DNA from: Sesamum alatum
Taxonomy: Eukaryota > Streptophyta > Magnoliopsida > Lamiales > Pedaliaceae
Reading direction: 5' to 3'
Assembly (NCBI GenBank): GCA_034509735.1
Contig: JACGWO010000002.1
Coordinates: 45,029,702-45,093,701 of the forward strand
DNA length: 64,000 nt
Shown here: positions 62,312 through 64,000 of the stretch, in pieces
Layout: each line of letters opens with the position of its first letter
Numbering within the stretch: the stretch's first letter is position 1
Made by a program: the position numbers and the translations under genes
Notes under the pieces: model-generated
What the model was told of the DNA's origin: nothing
Seen by the model: only the letters and a program-made list of their open reading frames with translations
The model's database searches: none

Positions 62312-64000
62312 CAGAGTACACCACTTCCTTCCAGCTTTTGCCATTACATGTACTGAGAATCAGACCCTTTCTGAGTAACAGTATTTGTCTGAATTTGATG
62401 ATACTATTAAAACATAGAACATCGAGTATATTCAAATTTGTACACATCCCACAATTGCTCTATTTCCTAGTAATCACTCCTCGTTCTATGAACACAGAGC
62501 ACAACCACACTGACATTCTTGGTTTCATTCTGGACCAAAACATAAAACTTTCAGAGAAAAACAATATGCAACACATCAGTAGGACATTCCTACAACCCTG
62601 AACAAGATTTATTTATACATATCATCAAGAATACACGTGATATTCTATCATATCAAGATTTCAACTTCGGAAACAATCTTTCTCGAAACCCTGCACTAGA
62701 GTTCTTCAAGAGCAAGAGTGAACATGAGACCCATTGAAACCAATTCAAATCGGATCCCGGGTCACCTCTCATCTCCATTCCTCCATTCCCTGATAGCCAA
62801 AGATTTCTGCGTGGACGCATATACATAGCAAACGAACTACTTGACCCAAGTTTCGGATCAAAGTAAGCGGATCACATAACGGGTTCACGCAAAAATCCTT
62901 GGCTACAGTGTTAAAAAGAAGAGGAGCGGGGATCGGAGGAGTTCGGGGCGATGTGGACCGGTTTCAGCAGATTCAGGTTCCCTCTGGCTCTGGTTCTTCG
63001 TGCTACGTTGCAGAGGAAGACGGCCTCTCACTGCCGTCCTATTTTTCAAGATCATCAATATATGAACACGAGTTATAAGTTGGGCGGCATTTGTCTACGG
63101 TAACTTTTATACGGTTCTTGGTTTTTCGTGCTGAAGTCGCATTCTAAATTGCCCCTGAATTGCAAGCTAATGAATTCTAGAATCTGAAACCCCCCCCCCC
63201 CCAAAAAAAAAAAAGCTTTATTTCTCTTATTTTCTGTTTCTTTTAGTATGTATTTCTTTTTATTGAAGCTTTGGCCCTTGTAAGTCTTGTAAGTTAACAT
63301 CAAGAATTGGATAGGATGCTTGAAAAAAATCAAATACCCTCTGGTTTTTACATGCATTAGCTTTCCTTTTTCCCCCTATGTGTACAATTTTGTTGTTTTC
63401 TTTTTCTTTTGGGATAATTACATTTACACTCCTTTATTTATGGTCTCACAAATTATATGTTGCATAATTACAAAAATCACTTTTGATAGTCAAAAAATAG
63501 TGACGATGTTGACGTTTTTGGAGGTGTATATGTAATTTTTCAAAAAGCAAGGTTAGTTTGTATAAATGAAGTTAATGTTTCTGGTTTGTATGTGCGTAAT
63601 TATCCAAACGACAACAGTAATTTGTGTAAACTGATTATAAATGTGTAAATGGAATTACCTTTTCTTTTATTATTTTGTTTGCAAAAGGTTGCACATGTGT
63701 AGTATAAGTTAATCTTTAAGCCTTTCATTCTTTACTCTTCAATTCCACATTCTTTTACCTGATTTCATCTTGCTTATTAGATAGCTGAAGTAGTGGTACA
63801 ATGATCAGGTGTTTCCAGGATATGCCCACAATTGCAGAACATGGAAAATTATGAAGTTTTAAGCCCCATACAACATATTTGTCTGATTGCTCTAACTTCT
63901 AGTTCTCTGTCACATTGTATAAATTAATTTTGATACGATAAATTCTACATACAATTGCACGTGAAAAACAAGCTCAAACAATAATACGGCCTTTTCAGGC
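62312..64000. other. Right-end region without supported gene
   Basis: 3' flank of the second monooxygenase, then a GC-richer stretch (about 62900-63060), a 13-C/12-A tract (63190-63214) and AT-rich sequence. At 63410-63660 several phrases (GGGATAATTACATTTACACTC, GTATATGTAATTTTTCAAA) resemble the GGGTAAATTAC-type MITE family, but no ends were found. Confidence 0.5.

Noticed and set aside
62951..63103. Short open frame MWTGFSRFRFPLALVLRATL... in a GC-richer stretch, possibly a first exon with a mitochondrial-type leader
   Set aside because: About 50 residues, no recognisable family, and no convincing second exon downstream within the window.
1..64000. CRISPR arrays, operons, tRNA or rRNA genes
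   Set aside because: No regularly spaced repeat-spacer pattern and no complete tRNA or rRNA gene was recognised; the gene structure is eukaryotic.

Overview
This window is plant nuclear DNA: AT-rich intergenic sequence, many short introns with GT-AG borders, degenerate LTR retrotransposons, MITEs, and plant-only gene families (AKT potassium channel, BOR boron transporter, plastid DXS-like protein, KCS elongase, EG45 protein). Protein similarity and codon style suggest a dicot, perhaps an asterid such as a Lamiales species; that placement is an impression, not a test. Exon boundaries were read by hand from splice sites and reading frame.

Layout. 1-1255 (+): last four exons of an AKT1-type K+ channel. 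3540-6830 (-): complete 11-exon BOR4-type boron transporter. 6831-12892: BOR leader and AT-rich repeat-filled DNA. 12893-20634: nested retrotransposons, a non-autonomous LTR element split by a decayed Ty1/copia element with an exact 5-bp target duplication. 23032-28334 (-): 10-exon DXS class-3-like gene whose thiamine diphosphate site is degenerate. 28335-32944: intergenic, with a mini-CACTA element and a perfect 86-bp tandem duplication. 32945-33973 (+): EG45-domain secreted protein. 37077-39090 (+): histone H2A.Z. 40357-41895 (-): KCS11-like 3-ketoacyl-CoA synthase with an intronless coding region. 42905-43299: MITE with a perfect 10-bp target duplication. 45642-53548 (-): 15-exon CCR4-like deadenylase. 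54177-56317 (+): conserved-looking, probably plastid protein of unknown function, divergent from the CCR4 gene. 56690-57843 (-): frameshifted NAA50 acetyltransferase pseudogene. 58105-59821 and 60393-62311 (+): tandem pair of FAD-dependent monooxygenases. 62312-64000: no supported gene.

The genes are ordinary housekeeping and metabolic loci, not an operon-like system. From memory, the order FAD monooxygenase - NAA50 - CCR4-like - (others) - DXS3 resembles Arabidopsis chromosome 5 around At5g11330-At5g11380, so this looks like a conserved block into which other genes have been placed and in which NAA50 has decayed. The most unusual items are the copia insertion that has LTR-type ends and a target duplication but no 5' LTR, the DXS-like protein with substituted cofactor residues, and the NAA50 relic. 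I did not find a convincing new multi-gene system.
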